Source: Rhodoplanes serenus (lineage in GTDB: Bacteria; Pseudomonadota; Alphaproteobacteria; Rhizobiales; Xanthobacteraceae). Taken from it: DNA of 64,000 nt. Of this stretch, positions 53,521-62,847 are shown in pieces. The notes below the pieces were generated by a model. That model was given only the letters and a program-made list of their open reading frames with translations, made no database searches and had not been told where the DNA came from. Location: contig CAMDDZ010000002.1 in the NCBI GenBank assembly GCA_945893145.1, positions 62,001 through 126,000 on the forward strand, written 5' to 3'. The stretch's first letter is position 1, and each line of letters starts with the position of its first letter. A program made the position numbers and the translations under genes.

Positions 53521-54435
53521 TCAAAGCTCCCAATAGAGATAGCCGAGACCGATGTGCCACAGCCGGATGTAATCGAGCACGTTGCACTTTACGTCGCCGC
53601 AGATGCCGGCCGTGATGACCCAGTTGACGAGTTCGCCGTTGCCGGAATTCATCAGCTCGTCGGGGGTGAACTTCGCGAGATCGCTGCCCTTCCCGCTCGC
53701 CAGGATCGCCAGCACCTTCTTGTCGAACTCCTCATCGACATGACCGTACAGCGGCGTGCCCGGATAGTGCGACATGCCGCCGGTAGCCAGCACCAGCACC
53801 CGGTCGTCGACTTCGTCGAGGATTTCCCTGATCGCCTGGCCAAGCTTGTAGCTGCGCCTCGGCCACGGCAGCGGCGGAACGTAGCCGTTGGTGAACAGCA
53901 GCATCACCTTCTTGTCGGCCTTGGGATTGAGAAAGTTGGTCGTCAACACCTCCTCGCCGTCCATCGTGCCGTCGGAGGTGAACGGGATATCGAAATCCCG
54001 TTCCAACAATCCCTTGAGCATCCGCACGCTCAGATCAGTGTTGACCTTGTAGACGTAAGGCTTCTGGTTATCCCAATTGGCCATGTGCTGCGGGATACCG
54101 CTGGGCGCCGACTGAAACGACTGCTTGCCCTCATACTTCCGGTAGGTCGCACCGGTGATCTGTTCGATCGTGTCGGGATCGGTGACGCCACTGCCCTTGG
54201 CTTCCTGACCGACGAAGAGCGCGAACGGCGGGTAGCACCGGAAGTCGAAATTCACGAAATGATCGTCGTGGATGACGAGGATCGTGTCGGCATTGGCGCG
54301 CTCGACCTGATCGCGTAGCGCGAGCATCGCGTTGCGGCCTTTCTGCACATCCTTTTTGTACTGCTCGTTTTCCGCCGGCCGCGTGAACAACTGCAGGTGC
54401 GAATGCGGCGCAGCGACCGCTCCAACCAAAGGCAT
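53521..54435 (-). CDS. LigB-like class III extradiol ring-cleavage dioxygenase, catalytic subunit
   Basis: The ATG at 54435 gives 304 residues; longer in-frame extension runs into the divergent TctC region. Candidate iron ligands by comparison with LigB are a histidine in APHSHL (H11 or H13), H59 in VIHDDHF and E236 in VDEEFDKK, with the base H223 in GGMSHYPG. These match the two-His one-Glu site of Fe(II) extradiol enzymes, which open catechol-type rings next to the two hydroxyls. It is the first gene of a leftward unit with LigA, the asparaginase-fold protein, the MBL hydrolase and TctC. Substrate unknown. Confidence 0.88.
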   Translation of the reverse strand: MPLVGAVAAPHSHLQLFTRPAENEQYKKDVQKGRNAMLALRDQVERANADTILVIHDDHFVNFDFRCYPPFALFVGQEAKGSGVTDPDTIEQITGATYRKYEGKQSFQSAPSGIPQHMANWDNQKPYVYKVNTDLSVRMLKGLLERDFDIPFTSDGTMDGEEVLTTNFLNPKADKKVMLLFTNGYVPPLPWPRRSYKLGQAIREILDEVDDRVLVLATGGMSHYPGTPLYGHVDEEFDKKVLAILASGKGSDLAKFTPDELMNSGNGELVNWVITAGICGDVKCNVLDYIRLWHIGLGYLYWEL

Positions 54436-54453
54436 CGTTAATGCTCCACCGTC

Positions 54454-54509
54454 ATTGCAATCATTGGACCATGCGGTAGGCGTCGAAACAACATGCAATA
54501 TCGCATTGC
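54454..54509. promoter_or_regulatory. Possible operator: ATTGCAAT and GCAAT-N5-ATTGC
   Basis: In the 149-base gap between the divergent LigB-like and TctC genes, ATTGCAAT (54454-54461) and the dyad GCAAT-ATCGC-ATTGC (54495-54509) share the same half-site. Repeated half-sites in a divergent promoter suggest a common regulator, which is not identified. Confidence 0.35.
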
Positions 54510-54584
54510 TCGATGCAGATGCGTTGACCGTCGGAGACTCGCACCTATACTTGTCGTTGCCGGACTCCTCTTCGCGAGATTCCC

Positions 54585-55556
54585 ATGCCCTCATTGAAAT
54601 CCGTACTGGCCGCCGTCAGCGTATGCATCGCGGCGTCAGTCGTTTCGAGCGCGTCGCAGGCCGAGACTTGGCCACAACGGCCGGTCAAATTCATCGTCGG
54701 CCTTGGCCCGGGAAGCGCGCAAGACATCGCCGCACGCGTGTTCGGCGATCAGCTCTCCAAGCGCTGGGGCCAGCCGGTGGTCATCGAAAATCGCCCGGGC
54801 GCCGATGGCATCAACGCCATCAACGCATTCATCAACGCGCACGACAACCACACGCTGCTGTTCGCGGCGTCCGGCACCTTCACGGCCCATCCGGTGCAGT
54901 ATGCCAAGCTGCCTTATGATCCTGGCGAACTCGTTCCGATTGCGCGGGTGTCGAGCACAATCATTGCGGTCGCGGTACCAACCGTTCTCAATATCAACAC
55001 CTTGTCGGAACTGGTGGCACTGGCGCGGAAGGAACCGGGCAAGCTCAACCTCGCCCCGACGCCCGGCACCACCGAGATCACCTTCGACTACTTCCTGAAG
55101 GCCACCGGCATCACCATGACCAAAATTCCGTACAGCGACATCACCAAGGCGCTGGCGGACCTGAGCGAAAACCGCGTCCAGGTGATCGTGTCGGGGATCG
55201 CGGTCGTGAAGTCCCAGGTTGAGGCCGGCAAGGTCAAGCTGTTGGTGACCACGGCGCTCAAGCGGGCGTCGATGGTTCCCGATCTTCCGACCGCGATCGA
55301 GGCCGGTTATCCCTCGCTCGCGCTCGACGGGCTGATCGGATTGTTCGGGCCGAAGAACCTGCCGGCCGGCACGGCGGAGCGGATTGCAAATGACGTGCAG
55401 GCGATCGCCGCCGACCCAGCTGTCGGTGCAAGGATCGCAGCGACCGGCCAACAGATCGACCCGGGCGGCCCCGACGTCTTCGCGGCGGCGGTCGAAGCAC
55501 AGCGCCAAAGCATTGCCGCCACCGCCAAGGCGCTTGGCATTCAGCCGGTGCGATAG
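54585..55556 (+). CDS. TctC/Bug-family tripartite tricarboxylate receptor
   Basis: The 323-residue receptor has a signal peptide (VLAAVSVCIAASVVSSASQA) and TWPQRPVKFIVGLGPGSAQDIAARVF, RPGADGINAINAF, then a shortened NHTLLFAASG where others have PDGYTLL. It is divergent from the LigAB operon and leads rightward toward the ABC transporter genes. Its ligand loop (GLGPGSAQD) is unlike the other TctC copies in the window, so it probably binds a different compound. Confidence 0.9.
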   Translation: MPSLKSVLAAVSVCIAASVVSSASQAETWPQRPVKFIVGLGPGSAQDIAARVFGDQLSKRWGQPVVIENRPGADGINAINAFINAHDNHTLLFAASGTFTAHPVQYAKLPYDPGELVPIARVSSTIIAVAVPTVLNINTLSELVALARKEPGKLNLAPTPGTTEITFDYFLKATGITMTKIPYSDITKALADLSENRVQVIVSGIAVVKSQVEAGKVKLLVTTALKRASMVPDLPTAIEAGYPSLALDGLIGLFGPKNLPAGTAERIANDVQAIAADPAVGARIAATGQQIDPGGPDVFAAAVEAQRQSIAATAKALGIQPVR

Positions 55557-55664
55557 CGCGCACCAGCCGCGATCCCCGTGGTCACGTCGCCTGCCAGGTG
55601 TTAGCTTTATCTGCCGGCGAAAATTCGCATCGTTCCCGTTTTCATTGCTCAGGTGAGGATCGCC

Positions 55665-56672
55665 ATGCTCAATCGTCGTCGCACCCTGCAAGGCCTCGCG
55701 GCCGCAGGCTCACTTGCTGTCGCATCGCCGAAGGGCGCGTTTGCACAAGCTAAGCCGCCGGTGAAGATCCGTTACAACGAGGTGGTGCGCTCGATCCTTT
55801 ACGCACCGGCCTATGTGGCGATCGCGAAGGGCTACTTCACCGAGGCCGGCCTCGACGTCTCGATGACGACTGCGCAGGGCGGCGACAAGTCGGTCGCAGC
55901 GCTGTTGTCCAATAGTGCCGACATCGCGCTGATCGGGCCGGAGACGGCCGTCTACGTGAAGAACAGCGACTCGCCGACCAAGATCCCGATCTTCTGCGGG
56001 CTAACGGCCACCGACGGCTTCATGCTGGTGGGCCGCGACAAGGCCGACAAGTTCGATTGGCAGGCGCTGAAGGGCAAGGAGATCCTCGGCTTCCGGCCCG
56101 GCAGCACGCCGCTCCTTTTTCTCGAAGCGGCCCTGCGCCAGAACGGCATCGACCCTCTCAAGGACGTCAAGCTTGCGAACAACGTCGCGATCCCGGCACG
56201 CGTGGGCTCGTGGCTGGCGGGCCAGAATCAATACGCCATCTTCATCGAGCCGGATGCCTCGCAGCTCGAGATGGACGGCAAGGCCCATATCCTCGCGTCG
56301 ATCGGCCAGACCGTCGGGCCCGCCGACTACACCACGTTCATGGCGACCGATAAGTACATCCGCGAAAATCCGCAGGTGATCCAGACCTGGACCAACGCGA
56401 TCTACCGGGCGCAGAAATGGACCGCGACTGCACCGACCGAGGAAATCGCAAAGACGCTCGAACCGTTCTTTCCAGGCGTGAACCCGAAGGCGCTGGTCGC
56501 CGCGGCCGAGCGCTATCGCAAGCTGAACATCTGGAAGGACACGCCGATGATCGATGCCAAGGCCATCGATAAGTTCCAGGACATTCTGGTTCAGGGCAAC
56601 GTGCTAGAACAGAACAAACGCGTGAAGTTCGAAGATTTGGTGCTCACCGAGTTTGCCAGCAAGGCGAAGTGA
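55665..56672 (+). CDS. ABC transporter substrate-binding protein, NMT1/SsuA-ThiY type
   Basis: The ATG at 55665 follows AGGTGAGGA, and a GTG at 55653 would add four residues. The 335-residue receptor has a Tat-like leader (NRRRTLQGLAAAGSLAVAS) and the NMT1-like start VKIRYNEVVRSILYAPAYVAIAKGYFTEAGLDVSM. DIALIGPETAVYV and LKGKEILGFRPGSTPLLFLE follow. This family delivers sulfonates, taurine, thiamine or riboflavin precursors, nitrate-like ions and others. It forms a transporter with the next two genes. Confidence 0.9.
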   Translation: MLNRRRTLQGLAAAGSLAVASPKGAFAQAKPPVKIRYNEVVRSILYAPAYVAIAKGYFTEAGLDVSMTTAQGGDKSVAALLSNSADIALIGPETAVYVKNSDSPTKIPIFCGLTATDGFMLVGRDKADKFDWQALKGKEILGFRPGSTPLLFLEAALRQNGIDPLKDVKLANNVAIPARVGSWLAGQNQYAIFIEPDASQLEMDGKAHILASIGQTVGPADYTTFMATDKYIRENPQVIQTWTNAIYRAQKWTATAPTEEIAKTLEPFFPGVNPKALVAAAERYRKLNIWKDTPMIDAKAIDKFQDILVQGNVLEQNKRVKFEDLVLTEFASKAK

Positions 56673-56675
56673 TCC

Positions 56676-57488
56676 GTGTCGGCGCCGGCGACCGGCGGGG
56701 CCGCCGTCCCTCCGAAGGTCGAACTGCTCGGCGTCAACCTGCGCTATTTCGGCACCGAGGGTGAAACCGAGGCGCTCAAAGATATTTCGATTGCGATCGC
56801 GCCGGGCGAATTCGTCGCCATCATCGGACAAAGCGGCTGCGGCAAGAGCACGCTGCTGTCGCTGATCTCAGGAATCCTCAAGCCGACCGAAGGCAGCGTG
56901 CTGGTTGACGGCAAACCGGTCGCTGGTCCGAGCCGCAAGGTCGGCTACATGCTGCAGCAGGATTATCTGTTCGAGTGGCGGACCATCCTCGACAACGCCG
57001 TGTTGGGAGCGGAAATCCAGGGCGCGGATATTCGCAAAGCGCGCGAGCGCGCGACCCAGCTCCTCACCCGGTACGGATTGGGCCAATTCCTCCACCATCT
57101 TCCCCGGCAACTCTCAGGCGGAATGCGCCAGCGTGTTGCGCTGGCGCGAACGCTCTGCACCGATCCCGACGTCGTGCTGCTCGACGAGCCATTCTCCGCG
57201 CTCGATTCGCAGACCCGGATCGCGCTCGCCGACGAGGTGGCCGAAATTTTACGGCGCGAACGCAAGACCGCGATTTTGGTCACGCACGACATTGGCGAGG
57301 CGGTCAGCATGGCCGAGCGGGTGGTTGTGCTGTCGCGGCGTCCAGGCCGGGTGAAGTCGGATCATGCGATCCGCTTCGCGACCGCCAACGGCAGCCGCCC
57401 CGCACCGTTCGCGGCGCGGAACGCGCCAGAATTCAACGGCTACTTCAACACCCTGTGGCGGGAGCTCGAAGTTCATGTCGAAGGCTGA
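56676..57488 (+). CDS. ABC transporter ATP-binding protein, SsuB/TauB type
   Basis: The GTG at 56676, 3 bases after the receptor gene, gives 270 residues. Motifs are Walker A GQSGCGKSTLL, the Q-loop MLQQDYLFEWRTILDNA, signature LSGGMRQRVALARTL and Walker B VVLLDEPFSALDSQT, with the switch VTHDIGEAV. The GPSRKVGYMLQQD stretch is typical of SsuB/TauB ATPases. Its end overlaps the permease start by 14 bases. Confidence 0.93.
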   Translation: MSAPATGGAAVPPKVELLGVNLRYFGTEGETEALKDISIAIAPGEFVAIIGQSGCGKSTLLSLISGILKPTEGSVLVDGKPVAGPSRKVGYMLQQDYLFEWRTILDNAVLGAEIQGADIRKARERATQLLTRYGLGQFLHHLPRQLSGGMRQRVALARTLCTDPDVVLLDEPFSALDSQTRIALADEVAEILRRERKTAILVTHDIGEAVSMAERVVVLSRRPGRVKSDHAIRFATANGSRPAPFAARNAPEFNGYFNTLWRELEVHVEG

Positions 57489-58305
57489 CATCAGGACCGA
57501 GACGGGGCCCAGTCCGCAATATCGCGAATGGCTTCGGCGCGAGCGGCGCGGCCATCTTGCGGTCCGCGCCGCGCAGCTTGCCGTGCTGGTGATCTTTCTC
57601 GTGCTCTGGGAGGTGCTGCCCAAGGCTCATGTGATCAATCCGCTCTTCACCAGCTACCCATCGGCGCTATGGCCGACATTCCTTGAGCTGCTGAAGGATA
57701 GTCCGCAGCAGGTGAACATCCTGGCCCACACCTGGGCCACGGTGTTGGCCACGGTAATTGGATTCACCGCCGCAATGGTTTTCGGCACCGCGATTGCCGC
57801 GGCGCTCTGGTGGTGGGATGGTCTTTACAAAGTGCTCGACCCGTATCTGGTCGTGGCCAATGCGATGCCGAAGACCGCCTTTGTTCCGATCTTCTATCTC
57901 TGGCTCGGCGCCACGATGTCGGTCTACGGCATGTCGCTCGCGATCTCGCTCTTTGTCACGATCCTGATGATCTACAGCGGCTTCCAGGGCACCGACCCGA
58001 ACAAGGTGAAGCTGGCCCAGACCTTCGGCGCCAGCAAAGGTCAAATCCTCACCAAGGTGGTGCTGCCGGGCAGTGTTCCGACGCTGATCGCGGCGCTCAA
58101 GGTGAACGCAGGTCTGTCGCTCGTGGGTGTCGTGGTTGGCGAATTCCAGTCCGCGAATCTAGGCCTCGGTTACCTCATTCAGTATGGCAGCCAGATCTTC
58201 AAAATGAACATCGTGATGTGCGGGATCACCATTCTGGCGGTGGTCTCGTCGCTGATGTATCTCGCGATCTCGTGGCTCGAGACTGCCGTGATGCGGCGGC
58301 GCTAG
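57475..58305 (+). CDS. ABC transporter permease, SsuC/TauC type
   Basis: The ATG at 57475 gives 276 residues with about six membrane segments. The EAA loop reads KLAQTFGASKGQILTKVVLPGSVPTLIAALKVNAGLS, the coupling-helix region for the ATPase. AVLVIFLVLWEVLP is the first membrane helix. It completes the three-gene importer. The substrate is unknown; downstream genes (TctC, M28 hydrolase, CoA ligase) suggest an organic acid or amide rather than sulfonate, since no sulfonate monooxygenase is seen. Confidence 0.92.
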   Translation: MSKADIRTETGPSPQYREWLRRERRGHLAVRAAQLAVLVIFLVLWEVLPKAHVINPLFTSYPSALWPTFLELLKDSPQQVNILAHTWATVLATVIGFTAAMVFGTAIAAALWWWDGLYKVLDPYLVVANAMPKTAFVPIFYLWLGATMSVYGMSLAISLFVTILMIYSGFQGTDPNKVKLAQTFGASKGQILTKVVLPGSVPTLIAALKVNAGLSLVGVVVGEFQSANLGLGYLIQYGSQIFKMNIVMCGITILAVVSSLMYLAISWLETAVMRRR

Positions 58306-58401
58306 AGGATCAAGAGGTCACGCCGTTGGATTGACCGAGGGCCGACACCTAGGATCAAATTTGTGTCCGGGTACCGATCCTGCGCGCAAAGGAAAATCGA
58401 A

Positions 58402-59361
58402 ATGCCGGCTAGGCTTGCTCTCGCCACCCTCATGGCCTTCGCCAGCCTCACCAGCTCTGCGTTGGCGGCCGAACCCTACCCCGACCGTCCCATCACCGTC
58501 ATCGTGCCCTACGCGGCCGGCGGCAGTTCGGACGTGCTCGGCCGCTTGCTCGGCGAGCGGCTGTCGAAGTCGCTGGGCCAGCCGATCGTGATCGACAACC
58601 GCGCCGGCGCCGGCAGCCGGATCGGCACCGAGATCGCCGCCAAAGCCGCGCCGGATGGCTACACTTTGCTGCTTGCTGACATGCCGCACACCATTGTGCC
58701 GGCGATCCAGAAGGGCGTGCAATATCATCCGGTGCGCGACTTCACGCCGATCGGTTTGATCGGCACCGCTTCGATGTTTTTCTTCGTCAATCCGGCGGTG
58801 AAGGCCGAGTCCGCCCAGGACTTCGTCGCGTTAGCGAAAGCCGCCCCGGACAAAATCACCATTGCGTCGGGCGGAATCGGCAGCGCCACCCACCTCACGG
58901 CGGAGCTTTTACAGGCGAAGGCCGGCATCAAGCTCGTGCATGTGCCATTTCGCGGCGCTGGCCCAGCGATGAACGATTTGGTCGCCGGTCACGTGCAGTC
59001 GGGCTTCACCACGCTCGCGACCGCAAGTTCCGTTCTCGACCGCGTCCGCACGCTGGCGATTGCCAGCGCGACGCGGCCGGCGGATCGCGCGAATATTCCG
59101 ACCTTCAAGGAAGGCGGCATCGATCTTGTCGTCGAGCATTGGTGGGGCGTGCTCGCTCCGGCTGGCCTCGCGCCCGAGATCGCCGCACGGCTGACGCGGG
59201 AGCTCAAAGCCATTCTCGACTCGCCCGAATTTGCGGCGCGTCTCGCGCCGCTGGGCGTCACGGCGTCTCATGCCTCGCCGGCGGAATTTCGAGCTCTGAT
59301 CGAGAACGACACGGCGCGCTGGGCCGATATCGTCAAGTCGGTTGGGATCAGCGTCCCGTGA
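58402..59361 (+). CDS. TctC/Bug-family tripartite tricarboxylate receptor
   Basis: The ATG at 58402 after AAAGGA gives 319 residues with a signal peptide (LALATLMAFASLTSSALA). Family signatures are PYPDRPITVIVPYAAGGSSDVLGRLL, RAGAGSRIGTEIAA and PDGYTLLLAD. Its stop overlaps the GTG start of the M28-family hydrolase by 4 bases, so the receptor and hydrolase are coupled. Confidence 0.91.
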   Translation: MPARLALATLMAFASLTSSALAAEPYPDRPITVIVPYAAGGSSDVLGRLLGERLSKSLGQPIVIDNRAGAGSRIGTEIAAKAAPDGYTLLLADMPHTIVPAIQKGVQYHPVRDFTPIGLIGTASMFFFVNPAVKAESAQDFVALAKAAPDKITIASGGIGSATHLTAELLQAKAGIKLVHVPFRGAGPAMNDLVAGHVQSGFTTLATASSVLDRVRTLAIASATRPADRANIPTFKEGGIDLVVEHWWGVLAPAGLAPEIAARLTRELKAILDSPEFAARLAPLGVTASHASPAEFRALIENDTARWADIVKSVGISVP

Positions 59362-60653
59362 CGGCCGCCGCATCGGCAGGACTTCCGCAGTCTCCGCCGG
59401 CAAGTCCCAGCGATCCGCAGATGTGGGCGGACTTCCAGGCGCTATGCGATCTCGGCGGCCGCCTCGCCGGCTCGGCCAGCGAGGCTGCGGCGCTTGATTT
59501 CGTTCGCCAGCGGCTCAGGGCCGTGCCCGGCGCAACGGTCCGCGCCGAGCCTGTGGAGTATCCCGGCTGGGGCTGCCGCACCGCGCAACTCACCCATGCG
59601 GCGACGGGCGTTTCGTTCCCATGCACGCCACTCCTGGGCACCACATCGGCCAAGGGCATCGTCGCGGAAGTCATCGATCTCGGCTTGGGCCGGCACGAGG
59701 ATTTCGAGCGGCACGCAGACATGATCCGCGGCCGGATCGTCATGGTCCGCCACGAATATCCGTTCGCGGCCGGGCATCTGCACCGCCGCGTCAAGCTCGG
59801 CCTGGCGCAGCAGGCGGGCGCGGCCGGATTTCTGATCGCGCATCCTGAGCCCGGCGTCGGTCCCGTATCGGGGTCAAGCGGGCGCAACGGGGGTGCCGGC
59901 ATCCCGGCGCTCGGCATCGGTGTCGAAACCGCGGAAGCGCTCCGCCGGTCGCCGGATTGCACGCTGCCAAGCGCCCGCATGGTCATCGATGCCGACGATC
60001 ATCCGGCGCAGACGCGTATGTCGATTGCCGATGTGCCGGGGAACGGGCCGAATTGGGTCGTGGTCAGCGCGCATATCGACGGCCATCCGCATGGCGAAAG
60101 CGCGATCGACAACGCAACCGGGGTTGCGGTCGCACTCGGGCTTGCGCGCCTGCTCGCGCCGCGAGTCGCCCAATGTCCGCGCGGCTTGCGCATTTGCCTG
60201 TTCAGCGCCGAGGAATGGGGTCTGGTCGGATCGCGCATCTGGCTCGAACGAATGAACGAGGCGGCGCGGCGATCGATGGTCATCAATATCAATCTCGATT
60301 CTGTCGGCGGCGCCGCCGGACTAACCGCACTGACGTCTGGCTTCGAACGTCTCGATGCCTGGGTCAAGGACACCGCCAGTCGCGCCGATTTACCGATCAC
60401 GACCCACTTGCCACTGATGGCCAACTCAGACCACGCCAATTTTGCGGCGCACGGCATCCCGGCGCTGCGCCTGATCACAGGCTTCAACGCACCCGACAGC
60501 AATCTCCGTCTGTTGCTGACCGCGGCCGACACCCGCGACAAGGTGCGCCCAGAGGAACTCGATCATGCGTTGAGAGTCGCCGGTGCGCTGACGTGGCAGG
60601 CGTTGACCGCCTGGGATGAGACTCTGTCAGGCTTGGCGGTGCGGCGCGACTAG
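59358..60653 (+). CDS. M28-family metallopeptidase-like hydrolase with a PA-type insertion
   Basis: The GTG at 59358 gives 431 residues and overlaps the TctC stop. The two-zinc site can be traced: H239 and D241 in SAHIDGHPHG, D251 in AIDNATGVA, E285/E286 in FSAEEWGL, D314 in NLDSVGG, and a late histidine in ANSDHANFAAHGIPAL. A protease-associated-like segment (about 85-210) interrupts the N-terminal part. No signal peptide is seen, so it would act in the cytoplasm on an amide or peptide, possibly one imported by the neighbouring systems. The exact substrate is unknown. Confidence 0.87.
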   Translation: MTAAASAGLPQSPPASPSDPQMWADFQALCDLGGRLAGSASEAAALDFVRQRLRAVPGATVRAEPVEYPGWGCRTAQLTHAATGVSFPCTPLLGTTSAKGIVAEVIDLGLGRHEDFERHADMIRGRIVMVRHEYPFAAGHLHRRVKLGLAQQAGAAGFLIAHPEPGVGPVSGSSGRNGGAGIPALGIGVETAEALRRSPDCTLPSARMVIDADDHPAQTRMSIADVPGNGPNWVVVSAHIDGHPHGESAIDNATGVAVALGLARLLAPRVAQCPRGLRICLFSAEEWGLVGSRIWLERMNEAARRSMVININLDSVGGAAGLTALTSGFERLDAWVKDTASRADLPITTHLPLMANSDHANFAAHGIPALRLITGFNAPDSNLRLLLTAADTRDKVRPEELDHALRVAGALTWQALTAWDETLSGLAVRRD

Positions 60654-60749
60654 GCAACGGTGCCGCGTGCCCGAAAGCGTTTGCGCCGCGCTGGCGCCAG
60701 AACACGCGCTCCAATACATTCGGCGGCGACTGCGGATACGGACCAGCCC

Positions 60750-62312
60750 ATGAACACAGACGACAATCGCCGCCGCAATCTTGGTTTTTTCTTCGACGAG
60801 TCGGTGCGGCGGCTGCCGCACAAGGTGGCGATCATCGATCTGTTCGGCGGGCGTGAGCGCCAATCCACCTACCAGCAGCTCGATCAGCGCATGAACGCCG
60901 TGGCAAGCATGCTGGCGCGGCTTGGCGTGCGGCCCGGGGATCGTGTCGCGATGCTGATCGGAAATCGGGTGGAGTTCATCGAGTTTTTCTTTGGGGCCAT
61001 GCGCGCCGGTGCGATCCCGCTGCTGCTCAACACCCGTCTTGCGGCTCATACGCTTGAACAGTTGATCAAGGACGCGAGTTGCACATTCGGGATTTTCGAC
61101 CCCAGCTGCAATCGAGAGGCGCTCTCGATCGCGTCCCGCATTGCGATCCGCAACCGCATGCTGCTCGATCAAAACCAGCAGGGCTTGCTTTCTTACGAGC
61201 AGGAAATGGCGGTGCCGGCGCCGTCCGTGCCGCCACCGCCGATCGCAGACAACGCCCAGGCATTTCAGCCGTACACCTCCGGATCAACCGGCCGCCCCAA
61301 AGGCGCAATGATGACGCATCACGGCATGCTGTGGTACGTCGCCTACAATCAGCGCTATTGGCCGGCCGATGAGAATGGGCGCGGTCTGATCGCGCTGCCG
61401 CTGTTCCACAAGAACGCCTTGCGCGGCACCGTGAAGCCGATGCTCTACGCCGGCGGCTCGTTCGTACTGATGCCCGGCTACGAGCCGCGTGCTTATCTCG
61501 ATGCCTTGGCGCGATACAAATGCACCTACTCACGCGGCGTGGCTGCGGTCTTCACAATGTTTCTGCAGCATCGCGACTATCTGAAAACCCTCGATCTCAG
61601 CAATCTGCGCAGCATGACGATCGGCTCCGCGGTGGTCACGCCCGAGCTTCTCGATCTGGTCAAGCGCGCGCTTCCTCACATCAAGGTCGAGGAAAGCTAC
61701 GGATTGACCGAGGGCGGCAGTCCGTTGCGGCCACCGATCGATGGCCGCCCGGTGCCGCGCGGCAGTCCCGGTGCGCAGGCCCCGGAAATCGAGCTCAAAC
61801 TTCTCGACACTCAAGGCAACGAAACCGACGACGAGGGCGAGCTGGCTGTTCGCTGTCCCTATGTCTGCTCCGGCTATTTCAATGAGCCGGAAATCACCAA
61901 AGCCAAGCTGCACGATGGCTGGCTGCGGACCGGGGATCTCTTCTACAAAGACCGCGAGGGCTTTTTCTATTTCCGCAGCCGCGTCGACGACATGTTCAGC
62001 TGCGGCGGGGAAAACGTCTATCCCAAGGAGGTCGAGAACCTCCTGTTCGCGCACCCAGACGTCGTCAATGCGGTGGTGGCGCCAGTGCCTCATCAGGTGA
62101 AGGGTTTTGCGCCGGCCGCCATGGTGATGGTGCGCGCGGGCGCAACGATCACGGCCGAAGATTTGAAGACGTTCTGTCTCGAAAAGGGCCCCGCCTATTC
62201 GCATCCTCGCTTCATCGATATTGTCGATGCGCTGCCGCTCAACGGGGCCGGCAAGGTCGACCGCGGGCTGATTCAGGCCAAGCTTGTCGCCGCTTCCAGT
62301 CCCTCCGCCTGA
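60750..62312 (+). CDS. AMP-dependent acyl-CoA synthetase/ligase
   Basis: I use the ATG at 60750 (520 residues); an earlier GTG at 60660 would add an Arg-rich 30-residue stretch that looks non-native. ANL-family motifs are YTSGSTGRPKGAMM, ESYGLTEGGSPL, GWLRTGDLFYKDREGF with DDMFSCGGENVYPKEVE, and LPLNGAGKVDRG at the C terminus. It activates a carboxylic acid to its CoA ester. Together with the M28 hydrolase, cupin and cyclodeaminase-like genes it forms a rightward catabolic group. It is not closely similar to the ligase at 4938-6461. Confidence 0.92.
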   Translation: MNTDDNRRRNLGFFFDESVRRLPHKVAIIDLFGGRERQSTYQQLDQRMNAVASMLARLGVRPGDRVAMLIGNRVEFIEFFFGAMRAGAIPLLLNTRLAAHTLEQLIKDASCTFGIFDPSCNREALSIASRIAIRNRMLLDQNQQGLLSYEQEMAVPAPSVPPPPIADNAQAFQPYTSGSTGRPKGAMMTHHGMLWYVAYNQRYWPADENGRGLIALPLFHKNALRGTVKPMLYAGGSFVLMPGYEPRAYLDALARYKCTYSRGVAAVFTMFLQHRDYLKTLDLSNLRSMTIGSAVVTPELLDLVKRALPHIKVEESYGLTEGGSPLRPPIDGRPVPRGSPGAQAPEIELKLLDTQGNETDDEGELAVRCPYVCSGYFNEPEITKAKLHDGWLRTGDLFYKDREGFFYFRSRVDDMFSCGGENVYPKEVENLLFAHPDVVNAVVAPVPHQVKGFAPAAMVMVRAGATITAEDLKTFCLEKGPAYSHPRFIDIVDALPLNGAGKVDRGLIQAKLVAASSPSA

Positions 62313-62463
62313 TCGCGGCAAGCCGCGGCGTCTTGTGCGCGACGTAGGGCAAATCCGGATTTCAAACCCGTCGGGAAATGCCTACCATTCTGGTCGATCG
62401 GGATTTCGCCGCGGAGCCCCGGCCAACACGACACTCCAAACCGCGCGGCCGACTGGGATATCG

Positions 62464-62832
62464 GTGCTGAAGATTTTCGATCTGAATACGGCCGCAACCG
62501 TGCCCATGGAAAATGGCCGCGGCGAAACCATCCGGATGATCAATTCGAAACTTGGAACCGAGAAAATCGACGTGCATCTCAACCGGCTGGCTCCCGGCGG
62601 ACCGCGCGGCCGGATGCACCGCCATTCGCAGTCGGACAACGTCTATCTGGTGCGGCGCGGCGAAGGCGTGTTGATCGCCGGCGGCGAGACCCACACCATC
62701 CGAGCCGACCAGGTCATCTACATCCCGGCCGGGATGCCGCATTCCTTGAGCAATCTGTCCGAGGGGGTCTTCGAAATCCTTGAAATCTATGCGCCAGCCG
62801 GCCAGCAGTTCGACTTCACCCCGGTCGATTGA
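62464..62832 (+). CDS. Small single-domain cupin protein
   Basis: The GTG at 62464 gives 122 residues; upstream in-frame sequence shows no protein-like pattern. The cupin motif 1 is GRMHRHSQSDNVYLVRRGEG, keeping both histidines but with Asp-Asn where the metal-binding glutamate usually lies. Motif 2 is IYIPAGMPHSLSN with its histidine. Such proteins may be small dioxygenases, isomerases or non-enzymatic. It lies between the CoA ligase and the cyclodeaminase-family gene. Confidence 0.82.
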   Translation: MLKIFDLNTAATVPMENGRGETIRMINSKLGTEKIDVHLNRLAPGGPRGRMHRHSQSDNVYLVRRGEGVLIAGGETHTIRADQVIYIPAGMPHSLSNLSEGVFEILEIYAPAGQQFDFTPVD

Positions 62833-62847
62833 CGCAAAGGCAATTCA

